DNA of 64,000 nt from Flavobacteriales bacterium UBA6770. Lineage in GTDB: Bacteria > Bacteroidota > Bacteroidia > Flavobacteriales_G > Salibacteraceae. The notes under the pieces were generated by a model. It was not told where the DNA came from. It made no database searches and was given only the letters and a program-made list of their open reading frames with translations. The stretch is from positions 153,247 to 217,246 of the forward strand of contig CAJIZH010000006.1 of assembly GCA_905181875.1 (NCBI GenBank), written 5' to 3'. Below are positions 1 to 8,693 of this stretch, in pieces (the stretch's first letter is position 1; each line of letters opens with the position of its first letter). A program made the position numbers and the translations under genes.

Positions 1-1797
1 ACGTGGGTTCCTACAGGATTTGAAATGGCCAATGATTCAACGTGGGGTGACACGACTTTATCACTTATATCGTTCAACAATCAAGCTACACTGAGCTTTG
101 GTTTTCTTTTTGTAAATCCTGATACTGGAGTGGTTCCAGTCAACCGATCTGCTTTTGCAATTGATGATGTTTCCATAACAGGAGTGCCTTCTGGAACTCC
201 AAACTCTGATTTTACTGCAAATCCAACATTGGTTTGTAAAGGTGACTGTGTTCAGTTTACCGATATTTCTACAGGAAATCCTACACAATGGAAGTGGACT
301 TTTGGAACAGGTGGTTTAGCAGATACTTCAAATCTTCAAAATCCTAGTTTTTGTTTTCCTTCAGTAGGAACATTTTCAATTGCACTTAGGGGATCTAATT
401 CGGCAGGTTCGGGGCTAACCACAACCAAAACTAATTACATTCAAGTGGTCGATTGTAATTCACCCCCAGATGCAAACTTTAGCATGAATGGTTCAAAATC
501 GGGTAACATTACAATTTGTGCTGGAGATTCAATTGCGTTTAGAGATTCGAGTACAGGTGTCATAAACACAAGATATTGGTCTTTTCCTGGTGCTCAAGAT
601 GATTCTGGAAGATGTAGGTTGAAAAATGACACTAATAAAACTGTTGGTGTGTTTTATCCATGTGCAGGTGATGGAGGTAGAGACACTTCTTACACAGCTA
701 CGTTTAATGTTTCAGGTACTGGTGGTGCTGATTTCATTACCAAAACAATTATTGTGAAAGGTTGTGTTCCTGCAAAAGCTAAAATCAAAGGGGAAAGTCA
801 ACGAAAAATTTGCGCTGAGCAATGTATTACACTCCGTTTTGACAGATCTGTAGAAGATGAGTTTTTTACTACAACGGATTCTATTGTTTGGATAATGGAA
901 GGAATTAGAACTGATCTTTGGGATTCAAAATATTATTATTCAAATTACGGAATTAAAGCAGGAGATCCAAAATTAACTGATCCAAGCTTTGTCGACACAC
1001 TATTTACAGGAGATACAGTGCGAGTTTGTTATGAAGACAGCATAGAAAATTGGAGTATTGGGATGTTAGCGTATAATGTATATGGTAAGGATTCAGTGGT
1101 ATATGATGATATTATTTCAGTGATGCGTTATCCGATTGTAAATACAATTTATGAAGATTCAGCAATTGTTAGAGGACATCGAGGTTTTTTGAGCACCAAA
1201 TTGGAGGGTAAAGGAGAGCGCAATTACTGCCGAAATTTAAGAGATGTTGAAAAATTAAGAGGAGATACCAGCAGTTGTTTTAATTACTATTGGTCCTATT
1301 TAGATGAAAATGGGAAATATGTAAGAGAGGACATTGAACAATGGAACGAACGTTCAACTTTTTCTGAGCCCACCAAAGATACTTATTATTATGTAATCAA
1401 AGAGAATTATAACGGCTGTAGAGTAGTAGATTCGCTTCAAATTATTTTGAGAAAAGATGCAGCAGGTGTTCAATATTCAGTTGGTGTCCCTAGCATTTTC
1501 TCACCAGGAAGCGGAAGGTATACGAACAAGAATTTTTATGTTTTCGGAAATGGAATCACCAAGATTAATGTGCAAATATTTAATCGTTTTGGCCAGGTGG
1601 TGTTCAGTTCGGAAAGTGTTGAGGATATTGTGATTGAAGATCCAAGTAATCAAGGTGCCAAAACGGGATGGAGAGGAACTTTTCAGAATGAATCGGGAAG
1701 GGACTTAACTCCTGGAGTTTATACCTACTTTATTCAAGTTACCCATGAAAATGGTGATTTTAAAGAATTACAAGGAAATGTTACTTTGGTGCGCTAA
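1..1797 (+). CDS. T9SS type B cargo protein with PKD domain (5' partial)
   Basis: The frame is open to the left edge, so only the C-terminal ~598 residues are present. A PKD-like fold is seen early (FTDISTGNPTQWKWTFG), followed by cysteine-containing beta-rich repeats. The last ~90 residues form the gliding-motility type C-terminal domain (type B sorting signal): FSPGSGRYTNKNF, IFNRFGQVVF, GWRGTFQNESGR and LTPGVYTYFI. Proteins with this tail cross the outer membrane through the type IX secretion system and are usually large adhesins. The next gene, a PorP/SprF protein, begins directly after the stop codon; such pairs are common, and SprF-like proteins are thought to be needed for export of their partner. 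Upstream domains are outside the window, so the specific function is unknown. Confidence 0.93.
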   Translation, partial: TWVPTGFEMANDSTWGDTTLSLISFNNQATLSFGFLFVNPDTGVVPVNRSAFAIDDVSITGVPSGTPNSDFTANPTLVCKGDCVQFTDISTGNPTQWKWTFGTGGLADTSNLQNPSFCFPSVGTFSIALRGSNSAGSGLTTTKTNYIQVVDCNSPPDANFSMNGSKSGNITICAGDSIAFRDSSTGVINTRYWSFPGAQDDSGRCRLKNDTNKTVGVFYPCAGDGGRDTSYTATFNVSGTGGADFITKTIIVKGCVPAKAKIKGESQRKICAEQCITLRFDRSVEDEFFTTTDSIVWIMEGIRTDLWDSKYYYSNYGIKAGDPKLTDPSFVDTLFTGDTVRVCYEDSIENWSIGMLAYNVYGKDSVVYDDIISVMRYPIVNTIYEDSAIVRGHRGFLSTKLEGKGERNYCRNLRDVEKLRGDTSSCFNYYWSYLDENGKYVREDIEQWNERSTFSEPTKDTYYYVIKENYNGCRVVDSLQIILRKDAAGVQYSVGVPSIFSPGSGRYTNKNFYVFGNGITKINVQIFNRFGQVVFSSESVEDIVIEDPSNQGAKTGWRGTFQNESGRDLTPGVYTYFIQVTHENGDFKELQGNVTLVR

Positions 1798-2859
1798 ATG
1801 AAACAATTAATGAAGAGATTATTCCTATTGCTTTCGGTAATTAGTATTTGTCTTGCTGGAGAGGCTCAAGAAGATGTGCATTTTTCTCAATTTTTTAATG
1901 CTTCACCAATATTAAACCCAGCAACATCGGGTATCTTTCATGGTAACTTGCGTTTCAATTCTCACTACCGCCAACAATGGGGCTCCATTTCGAGTCAGCC
2001 ATATACCACAATGGCAGCTTCACTAGATTTACCGGTTTTAACAGATGTTACAGGTCATGATATGTTCGCAATTGGCGTATACGGAATTAAAGATGACGCA
2101 GGAATATCTCAAACAAGCACAACTAACGTTGGTTTGAACGTAAATTTCGGTAAAGCTTTTGATCCTAGTGAAACTCATTTTTTTAGCCTAGGAATGAAAG
2201 TGAATTATGGTCAAAAAGCATTGAGTTACGACGGACAATGGGGAAGTCAATGGAATTGGCAATTGGCTACACCTGATTTTGATGTTACTGTCCCAGGAGA
2301 ATATGCTGGTGAAGCAAGTGCTACATATGTTGCTGTTGGTGCTGGTTTCAATTGGTTCTATACCAATCACGATAACATAAGAGCGAATTTAGGAAGTGCT
2401 ATAAACAACATTAATGGTCCTAGTGTCAATTACTTGAATAGAGATTATAGTCTGGCTAGATCACTTTATTTTCACGGAGATATTGAAATACACTCACACG
2501 CAGACAATTTTGCTGTAATACCGCGAACAATAATATTCACACAGGGCAGACAGCGTTATTTTGTTCTTGGTACTGCTTTCGATTTTGTGTTCAAGGAAGC
2601 TGGATTACATACTGGAATTACCAAAGAAATGACAATGGAATTTGGAGCTTACTTTAGATGGAAAGATGCGTTCATATTCCAAACTCAATTTAATTGGGCT
2701 GGAATGGGCGTAGGACTTAGCTATGATGTTAATATTTCTAAGCTGAATGGTGCGAGTAGAAACCTAGGTGGTTTTGAAGCATTCTTAAGTTATAAACTGG
2801 GATACAAACGTGGATTGAAAGATGGACACTCAAACGACCGTTTCGATAGTATTCACTAA
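1798..2859 (+). CDS. PorP/SprF family type IX secretion membrane protein
   Basis: 353 residues with a cleavable signal peptide (LFLLLSVISICLAGEAQ). The mature start DVHFSQFFNASPILNPATSG is the signature of the PorP/SprF family. The rest is beta-strand rich with alternating aromatics, as expected of an outer-membrane barrel, and is of normal family length. The ATG follows the upstream TAA without a gap, so the two genes are almost certainly co-transcribed and translationally coupled. The family works with the T9SS; SprF of Flavobacterium is needed for delivery of the adhesin SprB. The role as partner of the adjacent type B cargo protein is inferred from gene order. Confidence 0.95.
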   Translation: MKQLMKRLFLLLSVISICLAGEAQEDVHFSQFFNASPILNPATSGIFHGNLRFNSHYRQQWGSISSQPYTTMAASLDLPVLTDVTGHDMFAIGVYGIKDDAGISQTSTTNVGLNVNFGKAFDPSETHFFSLGMKVNYGQKALSYDGQWGSQWNWQLATPDFDVTVPGEYAGEASATYVAVGAGFNWFYTNHDNIRANLGSAINNINGPSVNYLNRDYSLARSLYFHGDIEIHSHADNFAVIPRTIIFTQGRQRYFVLGTAFDFVFKEAGLHTGITKEMTMEFGAYFRWKDAFIFQTQFNWAGMGVGLSYDVNISKLNGASRNLGGFEAFLSYKLGYKRGLKDGHSNDRFDSIH

Positions 2860-2874
2860 GAATTAGCGGTACTC

Positions 2875-4359
2875 TTAGTTAAATTCAAAAGCCCCAATGT
2901 CTGGCCTTGAATCTCTAACGCTTTCCTTAAGATCTGTTTTTTCCTGAAGTAGATTAACTATTTCTATAGAGCCTTTATCAACCGCAACTGACTGCTGAAA
3001 TAAACTAAAGTCTTTACCATTTTGGTTTTTATAAACCGGTAAAAAGCTATTGTCTCCAACAATTACGTTGCTTGGATTTATAATACATGCCTTGTAACGA
3101 TTGGTATTAGAAGTAACTAATTCAGTTCTAATGATACAATGATCGAATAGTACGTTGTAGTTAGCAGCTGTTGAGCTGTCCAATTCTAACTCTTCTTCTT
3201 TTGAACCATAAACAATAGTATTTCCAAACCTTAAATCCAGATCAATAGCTTCCTCAGTAGAACTTCCGGTGCTGTATCTATTACTAATAAAAAGCATAGG
3301 ATCTTCACGGTTAGTGCTCCAATAGTTGGCCAATGTGCTGTTTAAGAAACTCATGGTGCCCCCTCCAGTTATAGCCACATTGTAGTTTCCCATATTGTAA
3401 ACTTGAGAATTTTCCATTTCAAAATTTACATTGCGCAAGAAAACACCAATTCCTGCCATATTAGAAATCGTTGTTTTTTGAACCGTAACTTTTTCTGGAA
3501 CAACATCTTGCAATTCATCAAAGGGGAGCGGTTCTACCTGTAAACCAACAAAACCATTTTTGATGTGTGCATATTTTATAGTTGAAGCTGCACCTGTATT
3601 TATCCATATCCTGTCCCATTGACCTGCAACATCCTTAAATTCAGACTCTAACCTGTCTCCTTGGAAAACGACTTCATTACCAAGTTCTCCGTTTACATTC
3701 AAAGAAGCACCTCGATAAACCCATAAACCTGCACCTGCATGAAAGTGAATTTGGGTTCCTGCTTCAATGTTTAGTGTTAGTAAACTATCCACTAATAAAT
3801 ATCCATAGATCACGTGGGGTTTGTCGTTCTTCCAGTTAACCTCTAAGGAGGCAAGTTGGTCTGTTAAGTAAGAAGATACATTAGAAAAAGCAGGTAAGCC
3901 CTCAATGGACCTGTTAGGGCGATAATAATAAGCGTTTTGACCATAAGCAGTAAGTTTTACTTTCTGCTCAACACCATTTGTAATAAAAATAATGTTGTCT
4001 TCTACAAAAAATGGATTGAAAGTATTGTTAGCGTCAATAGTTACTTCTGTGAATAAAAACAAAGAGTCTTTTGCAGGGATTACAATATCTCTTTGGTCTC
4101 CCGGAAATCCATCCAGATTGAATCTGTAAGATTTCCCAGCTAAGCCTTCCAAGCTGACAGAGGCAATAGAAATTTCCTTATCGTGGGGGTTATATATCTT
4201 AATGAATTCAGTTGCTGATCCAATACCCGTAAATACGGTATCAAATAGCACCGTTGTTTTTGAAAACTCCAAAGAACCTTCTTCTTCGAAACCTAAATTT
4301 CGTTTTTTACATGAAGTAAGCGCTGCAAAAGCCAAGATAAATAATAAGAGTTGTTTCAC
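2875..4359 (-). CDS. Lipoprotein with beta-helix-like architecture
   Basis: From the GTG at 4359 the product is a lipoprotein: KQLLLFILAFAALTSCKK ends in a clear lipobox with Cys. An N-terminal Ig-like region (TTVLFDTVFTGIGSATEF) is followed by a long repetitive part with short beta strands and Asn/Gly turns (VNGELGNEVVFQGDRLES, NMAGIGVFLRNVNFEMENSQ) as in right-handed beta-helix proteins. It ends in DIGAFEFN, which often closes such proteins. An upstream in-frame ATG at 4407 is possible, but a TATTTTTG promoter box on this strand (4364-4371) would lie inside that extension, so the GTG is preferred; the mRNA would then be almost leaderless. The gene converges with porP. Substrate or function is unknown. 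Confidence 0.82.
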   Translation of the reverse strand: MKQLLLFILAFAALTSCKKRNLGFEEEGSLEFSKTTVLFDTVFTGIGSATEFIKIYNPHDKEISIASVSLEGLAGKSYRFNLDGFPGDQRDIVIPAKDSLFLFTEVTIDANNTFNPFFVEDNIIFITNGVEQKVKLTAYGQNAYYYRPNRSIEGLPAFSNVSSYLTDQLASLEVNWKNDKPHVIYGYLLVDSLLTLNIEAGTQIHFHAGAGLWVYRGASLNVNGELGNEVVFQGDRLESEFKDVAGQWDRIWINTGAASTIKYAHIKNGFVGLQVEPLPFDELQDVVPEKVTVQKTTISNMAGIGVFLRNVNFEMENSQVYNMGNYNVAITGGGTMSFLNSTLANYWSTNREDPMLFISNRYSTGSSTEEAIDLDLRFGNTIVYGSKEEELELDSSTAANYNVLFDHCIIRTELVTSNTNRYKACIINPSNVIVGDNSFLPVYKNQNGKDFSLFQQSVAVDKGSIEIVNLLQEKTDLKESVRDSRPDIGAFEFN

Positions 4360-4363
4360 ACTG

Positions 4364-4371
4364 CAAAAATA
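4364..4371 (-). promoter_or_regulatory. -7 promoter box (TATTTTTG) of the lipoprotein gene
   Basis: On the minus strand this reads TATTTTTG, a perfect match to the Bacteroidota -7 consensus TAnnTTTG. It sits five bases ahead of the preferred GTG start. No clear -33 TTG at ideal spacing was found, so this is a suggestion only. Confidence 0.4.
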
Positions 4372-4455
4372 TCCAATTAGGAATCTAATAGTTATCACCA
4401 AAAACACCTTTATGACTTTTTTATTGTTCTGTCTTTTTTTAGATTTAAAAATCCC

Positions 4456-4463
4456 TATTTTTG
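4456..4463 (+). promoter_or_regulatory. -7 promoter box (TATTTTTG) of rpmE2
   Basis: TATTTTTG followed by CAGCCC, 33 bases ahead of the rpmE2 ATG. It matches TAnnTTTG and lies at a divergent intergenic region with a second such box on the other strand. Confidence 0.55.
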
Positions 4464-4496
4464 CAGCCCGAATTAATAAGCGAAGAAACTAAAGAA

Positions 4497-4751
4497 ATGA
4501 AAAAAGATATTCACCCAGATAGTTACCGTCCAGTTGTTTTTAAAGATATGTCTAATGATTTTATGTTCATTGGTAGATCTACTACTGTAACAAGCGATAC
4601 TGTTGCTTGGGAAGATGGAACGGAGTATCCACTAATTAAATGTGAAATTACATCTAAGTCTCACCCCTTTTACACAGGCAAAATGCAGTTTGTTGATACT
4701 GCGGGTAGAGTTGATAAGTTCAAAACTCGTTACGCAAAATTCAAGAAGTAA
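4497..4751 (+). CDS. rpmE2: 50S ribosomal protein L31, type B
   Basis: 84 residues starting [17 protein letters not shown], the standard N-terminus of type B L31. This form lacks the zinc-binding CxxC pair of the type A protein: no cysteine is present in the N-terminal part, and the only cysteine lies mid-protein in IKCEI. The zinc-free form is the normal L31 in many Bacteroidota. The ATG at 4497 was chosen over an upstream in-frame ATG at 4461 because it gives the family N-terminus and because 4461 falls within the promoter box. A strong terminator follows, so it appears to be a single-gene transcript. Confidence 0.97.
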   Translation: MKKDIHPDSYRPVVFKDMSNDFMFIGRSTTVTSDTVAWEDGTEYPLIKCEITSKSHPFYTGKMQFVDTAGRVDKFKTRYAKFKK

Positions 4752-4780
4752 TTCTGCTAAGGAAGTTTTATAAATATTTA

Positions 4781-4813
4781 AAGCCTCTCGATTCTTCGAG
4801 AGGCTTTTTTTTG
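4781..4813 (+). terminator. Intrinsic terminator after rpmE2
   Basis: Perfect 11-bp stem AAGCCTCTCGA / TCGAGAGGCTT with a TTCT loop, followed by a run of T. Confidence 0.93.
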
Positions 4814-4840
4814 CCCTAATTTCGAAAAAAAGAATTGAAT

Positions 4841-6019
4841 ATGAATCTTATTTTTTTTGATAACAAAAGTCACGAAACCCTTCTTCCGCTCACCTATACC
4901 AGACCTGCAGCAGATCTTCGCATAGGGATTTTGAAAATTTCGGAAAAATGGGAAAAAATTTCAGGAGGAGTTACCGCGGGCTACGTTTCTCAAGTGCACT
5001 TATCTAAAAAGTATAGTATCCCCGTGAAAGCGGATTTATATTTAGCATCGAATGTAATTCCAGAGCATTATTTAATGGCTGAAATAAAAGCACTCTCTAT
5101 CGGTCAAAAATTGGAATCTTTTGGAAATTGTATTGCTTTTAAGTCAACACAATGTTTTCTTGACTTATCAGAATTGAATGAAGCGCTCGCAAATGCTGAG
5201 CCGATAGAATCAGACTCAACTCCAATTTCGGTTTCCAATGCGATTGATATTTTTAAGCATAATGGCGACCAGATTCAAAAAGATATTAATGCATTGAAGC
5301 TGGAGACGGTCAGTTCTTATGGCGCATACAATACGCTAATTGGAAGTCAATTCTATATCGATTCAACGGTTAAAATGGAGGGAGTTACCTTAAACTCTAC
5401 TGAAGGACCAATTTATTTGGGTAAAGATGTTGAAGTAATGGAAGGGTCTGTAATTAGAGGACCATTTGCGGCTTTAGAACATTCAACAGTCAAGATGGCT
5501 TCGAAAATATATGGTGATACCACAATAGGTCCACATTGTAAAGTTGGAGGAGAGGTAAGCAATTCTGTTTTTTACGGTTACTCGAATAAAGGTCATGATG
5601 GATTTTTAGGAAACTCTATAATTGGTGAATGGTGTAATTTAGGAGCTGATACAAATAGTAGCAACTTAAAAAATAATTATTCAAATGTTTCGGTTTGGAA
5701 TTACAGTACCGAATCAATTGAACATACCAATGAGATATTTGTTGGCTTAATTATGGGCGACCATAGTAAGACAGGAATTAACACCATGTTGAACACTGGA
5801 ACTGTCGTTGGCGTATCGGCCAATATTTATGGTGGTGATTTTCCACCCAAATTTATACCTTCTTTTTCTTGGGGTGGTTCGTCTGGATTCCAGACTTTCA
5901 ATTTTGAAAAAGCAAAAGAAGTAGCCAATAAAATGATGCAGCGTAGAGGTTTGTATTTAACTGACGAAGAGTCTTCAATTTTAGAATTTGCATACAAATC
6001 TGACAGTAAATTCCGCTAA
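4841..6019 (+). CDS. GlmU-family sugar nucleotidyltransferase/acyltransferase
   Basis: 392 residues from the ATG at 4841 (MNLIFFDNKSHETLLPLTYTR); a TTG two codons upstream is less likely. The family is the Bacteroidota alternative GlmU, with a shortened nucleotidyltransferase-like N-terminal half and a left-handed beta-helix C-terminal half. Hexapeptide turns are visible from about residue 180: GPIYLGKDVEVMEGSVIRG, TTIGPHCKVGGEVSNSVFYG, SIIGEWCNLGADTNSSNLKN. The expected role is in UDP-N-acetylglucosamine synthesis or a related sugar nucleotide for the cell wall. This is family knowledge; the substrate is not proven by sequence. It lies between rpmE2 and lon on the same strand, but the terminator before it and the gap after it suggest it is transcribed alone. 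Confidence 0.88.
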   Translation: MNLIFFDNKSHETLLPLTYTRPAADLRIGILKISEKWEKISGGVTAGYVSQVHLSKKYSIPVKADLYLASNVIPEHYLMAEIKALSIGQKLESFGNCIAFKSTQCFLDLSELNEALANAEPIESDSTPISVSNAIDIFKHNGDQIQKDINALKLETVSSYGAYNTLIGSQFYIDSTVKMEGVTLNSTEGPIYLGKDVEVMEGSVIRGPFAALEHSTVKMASKIYGDTTIGPHCKVGGEVSNSVFYGYSNKGHDGFLGNSIIGEWCNLGADTNSSNLKNNYSNVSVWNYSTESIEHTNEIFVGLIMGDHSKTGINTMLNTGTVVGVSANIYGGDFPPKFIPSFSWGGSSGFQTFNFEKAKEVANKMMQRRGLYLTDEESSILEFAYKSDSKFR

Positions 6020-6102
6020 TAAGCCGCTGGCATAAACCTTGACTTTTATCAATTGAAGCTGTATTTATATTAAATACTGCCTTTTTGACTTAAAACGAAT
6101 AC

Positions 6103-8544
6103 ATGAACAATACCTTCGAATTACATAGCCTAATGGACGCAATGGATGACTCAGGCGAGTTTATTCCATTGCTTTCGCAAGAGGACGAAGATTTAATGAA
6201 TAAAGAAAACCTTCCTGAAAACCTGCCAATATTACCGCTTCGTAATACGGTTCTTTTTCCAGGAGTAGTTATTCCGATTACTGTAGGACGAGATAAGTCT
6301 ATCAAACTGGTGAAAGATGCCTACGCTAGCGATAAAACGATTGGAGTAATTGCCCAGAAAGACCAAAATATCGAAGACCCCTCTTTTGAGCATTTGAATA
6401 ACATAGGAACTGTTGCACGTATTCTTAAAATGCTTAGGATGCCTGATGGTAATACGACCATAATCATTCAAGGAAAACAAAAGTTCGAATTGGAAGAATT
6501 GGTTCAAGAAGAGCCTTATATCAGAGCAAAAGTTAAGTCGGTTGATCAGATTTTTCCTAAAAAGAAGGATGATAAATTTGAAGGCTTAGTTACTTCAGTA
6601 AAGGATTTGGCGCTCGAAATTATAGAGAAATCACCAGAGATTCCGACGGAAGCTAACATCGCAATTAGGAATATAGAAAGTCCAAATTTTTTGTTGAACT
6701 TCATCTCTTCCAATATGAATGCTGGGGTAGAAGAGAAGCAAAACATTTTAGACGAAGCTGACTTTACTGAGCGAGCCAATCGTGTAATGCGCTATATGAC
6801 CAAAGAACTCCAAATGTTGGATATCAAAAACGATATTCAAAGCAAAGTTCGAGTTGATATTGACAAACAGCAACGTGAGTTTTTCTTGCAACAGCAAATG
6901 AAAACGATTCAGGAGGAATTAGGTGGAAACCCAGTTACTGAAGAAATTAATGAGTTGTCTGAACGTGCTGAGAAGAAAAAGTGGGGAAAGGAAACGGAAG
7001 AACGCTTTCAAAAAGAATTAGATAAGTTAGAACGCATCAACCCACAGAGTATGGAATATTCTGTTCAACTCAGTTATATTGAGTTGTTATTGGATTTACC
7101 TTGGAATGAGTTCTCTATCGATTCTTTTGATTTAAATAAAGCACGAAAAGTGTTAGATCGAGATCATTATGGTCTTGAAAAGATTAAGGATAGAATTATT
7201 GAGCACATCGCTGTCCTGAAGTTAAAGGGAAATATGAAATCTCCTATTCTATGTTTTGCTGGCCCTCCAGGAGTGGGAAAAACCTCTTTAGGAAGATCTA
7301 TTGCTGAGGCAATTGGTCGTCAATACGTCCGTATCTCATTAGGCGGGTTGCGAGACGAAGCAGAATTACGCGGACACAGAAAAACCTATATAGGTGCAAT
7401 GCCGGGTCGAATTATTCAAAACTTGAAAAAGGCCGAAAAGTCGAATCCAGTTTTTATTCTCGACGAGATTGATAAAGTAGGAACGGGACATCAAGGTGAC
7501 CCTTCTTCAGCTTTATTAGAAATACTTGATCCTGAGCAAAACAATTCGTTTTACGATAATTACGTTGAAATGGATTACGACCTCTCTAACGTTATGTTTA
7601 TTGCTACTGCAAACGATTTAGGCAATGTGCAGCCAGCACTAAGAGACAGAATGGAGATTATTAACCTTACAGGCTACACTGTAGAAGAAAAGGTTGAAAT
7701 AGCAACGAAACACCTTTTGCCAAAGCAATTGAAAAGCCACGGAATGAAAAAGTCCGATGTAAAGCTTTCTAAGAAAGTGTTAGAGGCATTAGTTGAAGGC
7801 TATACTAGAGAATCTGGAGTTCGCGCATTAGAGAAAAAAGTTGCTCAGGTGGTAAGAAAGGTTGCTACTAAAGTGGCTATGGAAGAAACCTTTGATCCTA
7901 TCATAACATTAGATCAGTTGAACGATTTACTAGGCCCTGGAATTCCTAAAGAAAAATACGAAAATAACGATATCGCAGGAGTTGTAACGGGCTTGGCTTG
8001 GACTTCTGTTGGTGGAGATATTCTGTTTATTGAATCTTCAATAACTCCAGGAAAAGGAAAGTTAACGCTTACAGGAAACTTGGGTGACGTGATGAAAGAA
8101 AGTGCTGTAATTGCTTTGGAGTACTTAAAAGCGCACGCACATTTTATTGGATTAAAACCAGAATTGTTTGAGCGTTATAACGTTCATATTCACGTGCCTG
8201 AAGGAGCAACACCAAAGGATGGCCCATCGGCGGGGATTACCATGTTGACTTCGTTAGCCTCCTTGTTTACGCAGCGAAAAGTAAAATCTAAATTGGCAAT
8301 GACCGGCGAGATTACTTTACGTGGTCGAGTATTGCCAGTTGGTGGAATTAAAGAAAAGATTCTTGCTGCTAAAAGGGCAAATATTAAAGATATTATCTTG
8401 TGTAAAGACAATGAAAAAGACATTTTAGAGATTAATGAGAAGTACTTGAAAGGACTTACGTTTAATTATGTTACCTCTATGAAAGAAGTGTTGGAAAAAG
8501 CGTTGCTTTCTGCAAAGGTGCCTGATGCGATAGAGGTTAAGTAG
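6103..8544 (+). CDS. lon: ATP-dependent protease La (Lon)
   Basis: 813 residues, normal for bacterial Lon. The N-terminal substrate-recognition domain starts at about residue 40 (LPILPLRNTVLFPGVVIPI). The AAA+ domain has Walker A GPPGVGKTS at about residue 387 and Walker B VFILDEIDKVG. The C-terminal protease domain has the catalytic Ser709 in DGPSAG and Lys750 in GGIKEKI, so the serine-lysine dyad is intact. Lon is a cytosolic hexamer that degrades misfolded and regulatory proteins. The first 30 residues are acidic (DAMDDSGEFIPLLSQEDED), as in other Bacteroidota. The gene appears monocistronic. No heat-shock operator such as CIRCE was seen upstream. Confidence 0.98.
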   Translation: MNNTFELHSLMDAMDDSGEFIPLLSQEDEDLMNKENLPENLPILPLRNTVLFPGVVIPITVGRDKSIKLVKDAYASDKTIGVIAQKDQNIEDPSFEHLNNIGTVARILKMLRMPDGNTTIIIQGKQKFELEELVQEEPYIRAKVKSVDQIFPKKKDDKFEGLVTSVKDLALEIIEKSPEIPTEANIAIRNIESPNFLLNFISSNMNAGVEEKQNILDEADFTERANRVMRYMTKELQMLDIKNDIQSKVRVDIDKQQREFFLQQQMKTIQEELGGNPVTEEINELSERAEKKKWGKETEERFQKELDKLERINPQSMEYSVQLSYIELLLDLPWNEFSIDSFDLNKARKVLDRDHYGLEKIKDRIIEHIAVLKLKGNMKSPILCFAGPPGVGKTSLGRSIAEAIGRQYVRISLGGLRDEAELRGHRKTYIGAMPGRIIQNLKKAEKSNPVFILDEIDKVGTGHQGDPSSALLEILDPEQNNSFYDNYVEMDYDLSNVMFIATANDLGNVQPALRDRMEIINLTGYTVEEKVEIATKHLLPKQLKSHGMKKSDVKLSKKVLEALVEGYTRESGVRALEKKVAQVVRKVATKVAMEETFDPIITLDQLNDLLGPGIPKEKYENNDIAGVVTGLAWTSVGGDILFIESSITPGKGKLTLTGNLGDVMKESAVIALEYLKAHAHFIGLKPELFERYNVHIHVPEGATPKDGPSAGITMLTSLASLFTQRKVKSKLAMTGEITLRGRVLPVGGIKEKILAAKRANIKDIILCKDNEKDILEINEKYLKGLTFNYVTSMKEVLEKALLSAKVPDAIEVK

Positions 8545-8590
8545 TTTGTAATAATTTTTACTAATCTGTAAAGGTTGTTTCATAACGCAA

Positions 8591-8654
8591 GTCATTCCCG
8601 CGAATGTGGGAATCTGTCGATCCTGTTTTAGATTCTCGCCTTCGCAGGAATGAC
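8591..8654. repeat. Long imperfect inverted repeat (intergenic palindromic element)
   Basis: Arms GTCATTCC.GCGAA.G.G.GAATCT at 8591-8615 and its reverse complement at 8630-8654 match at about 20 of 25 positions and can fold into one hairpin. Degenerate pieces of the same sequence (GTCATT...GCGCAGGAAT) occur at 14454-14472 and 35202-35226, so this looks like a dispersed palindromic element. It lies between lon and hutI and has no T-tract, so it is not a typical terminator. Confidence 0.6.
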
Positions 8655-8693
8655 GATAATTAAAGAATGTCAGGTTTATTTAATAACAAGGAA

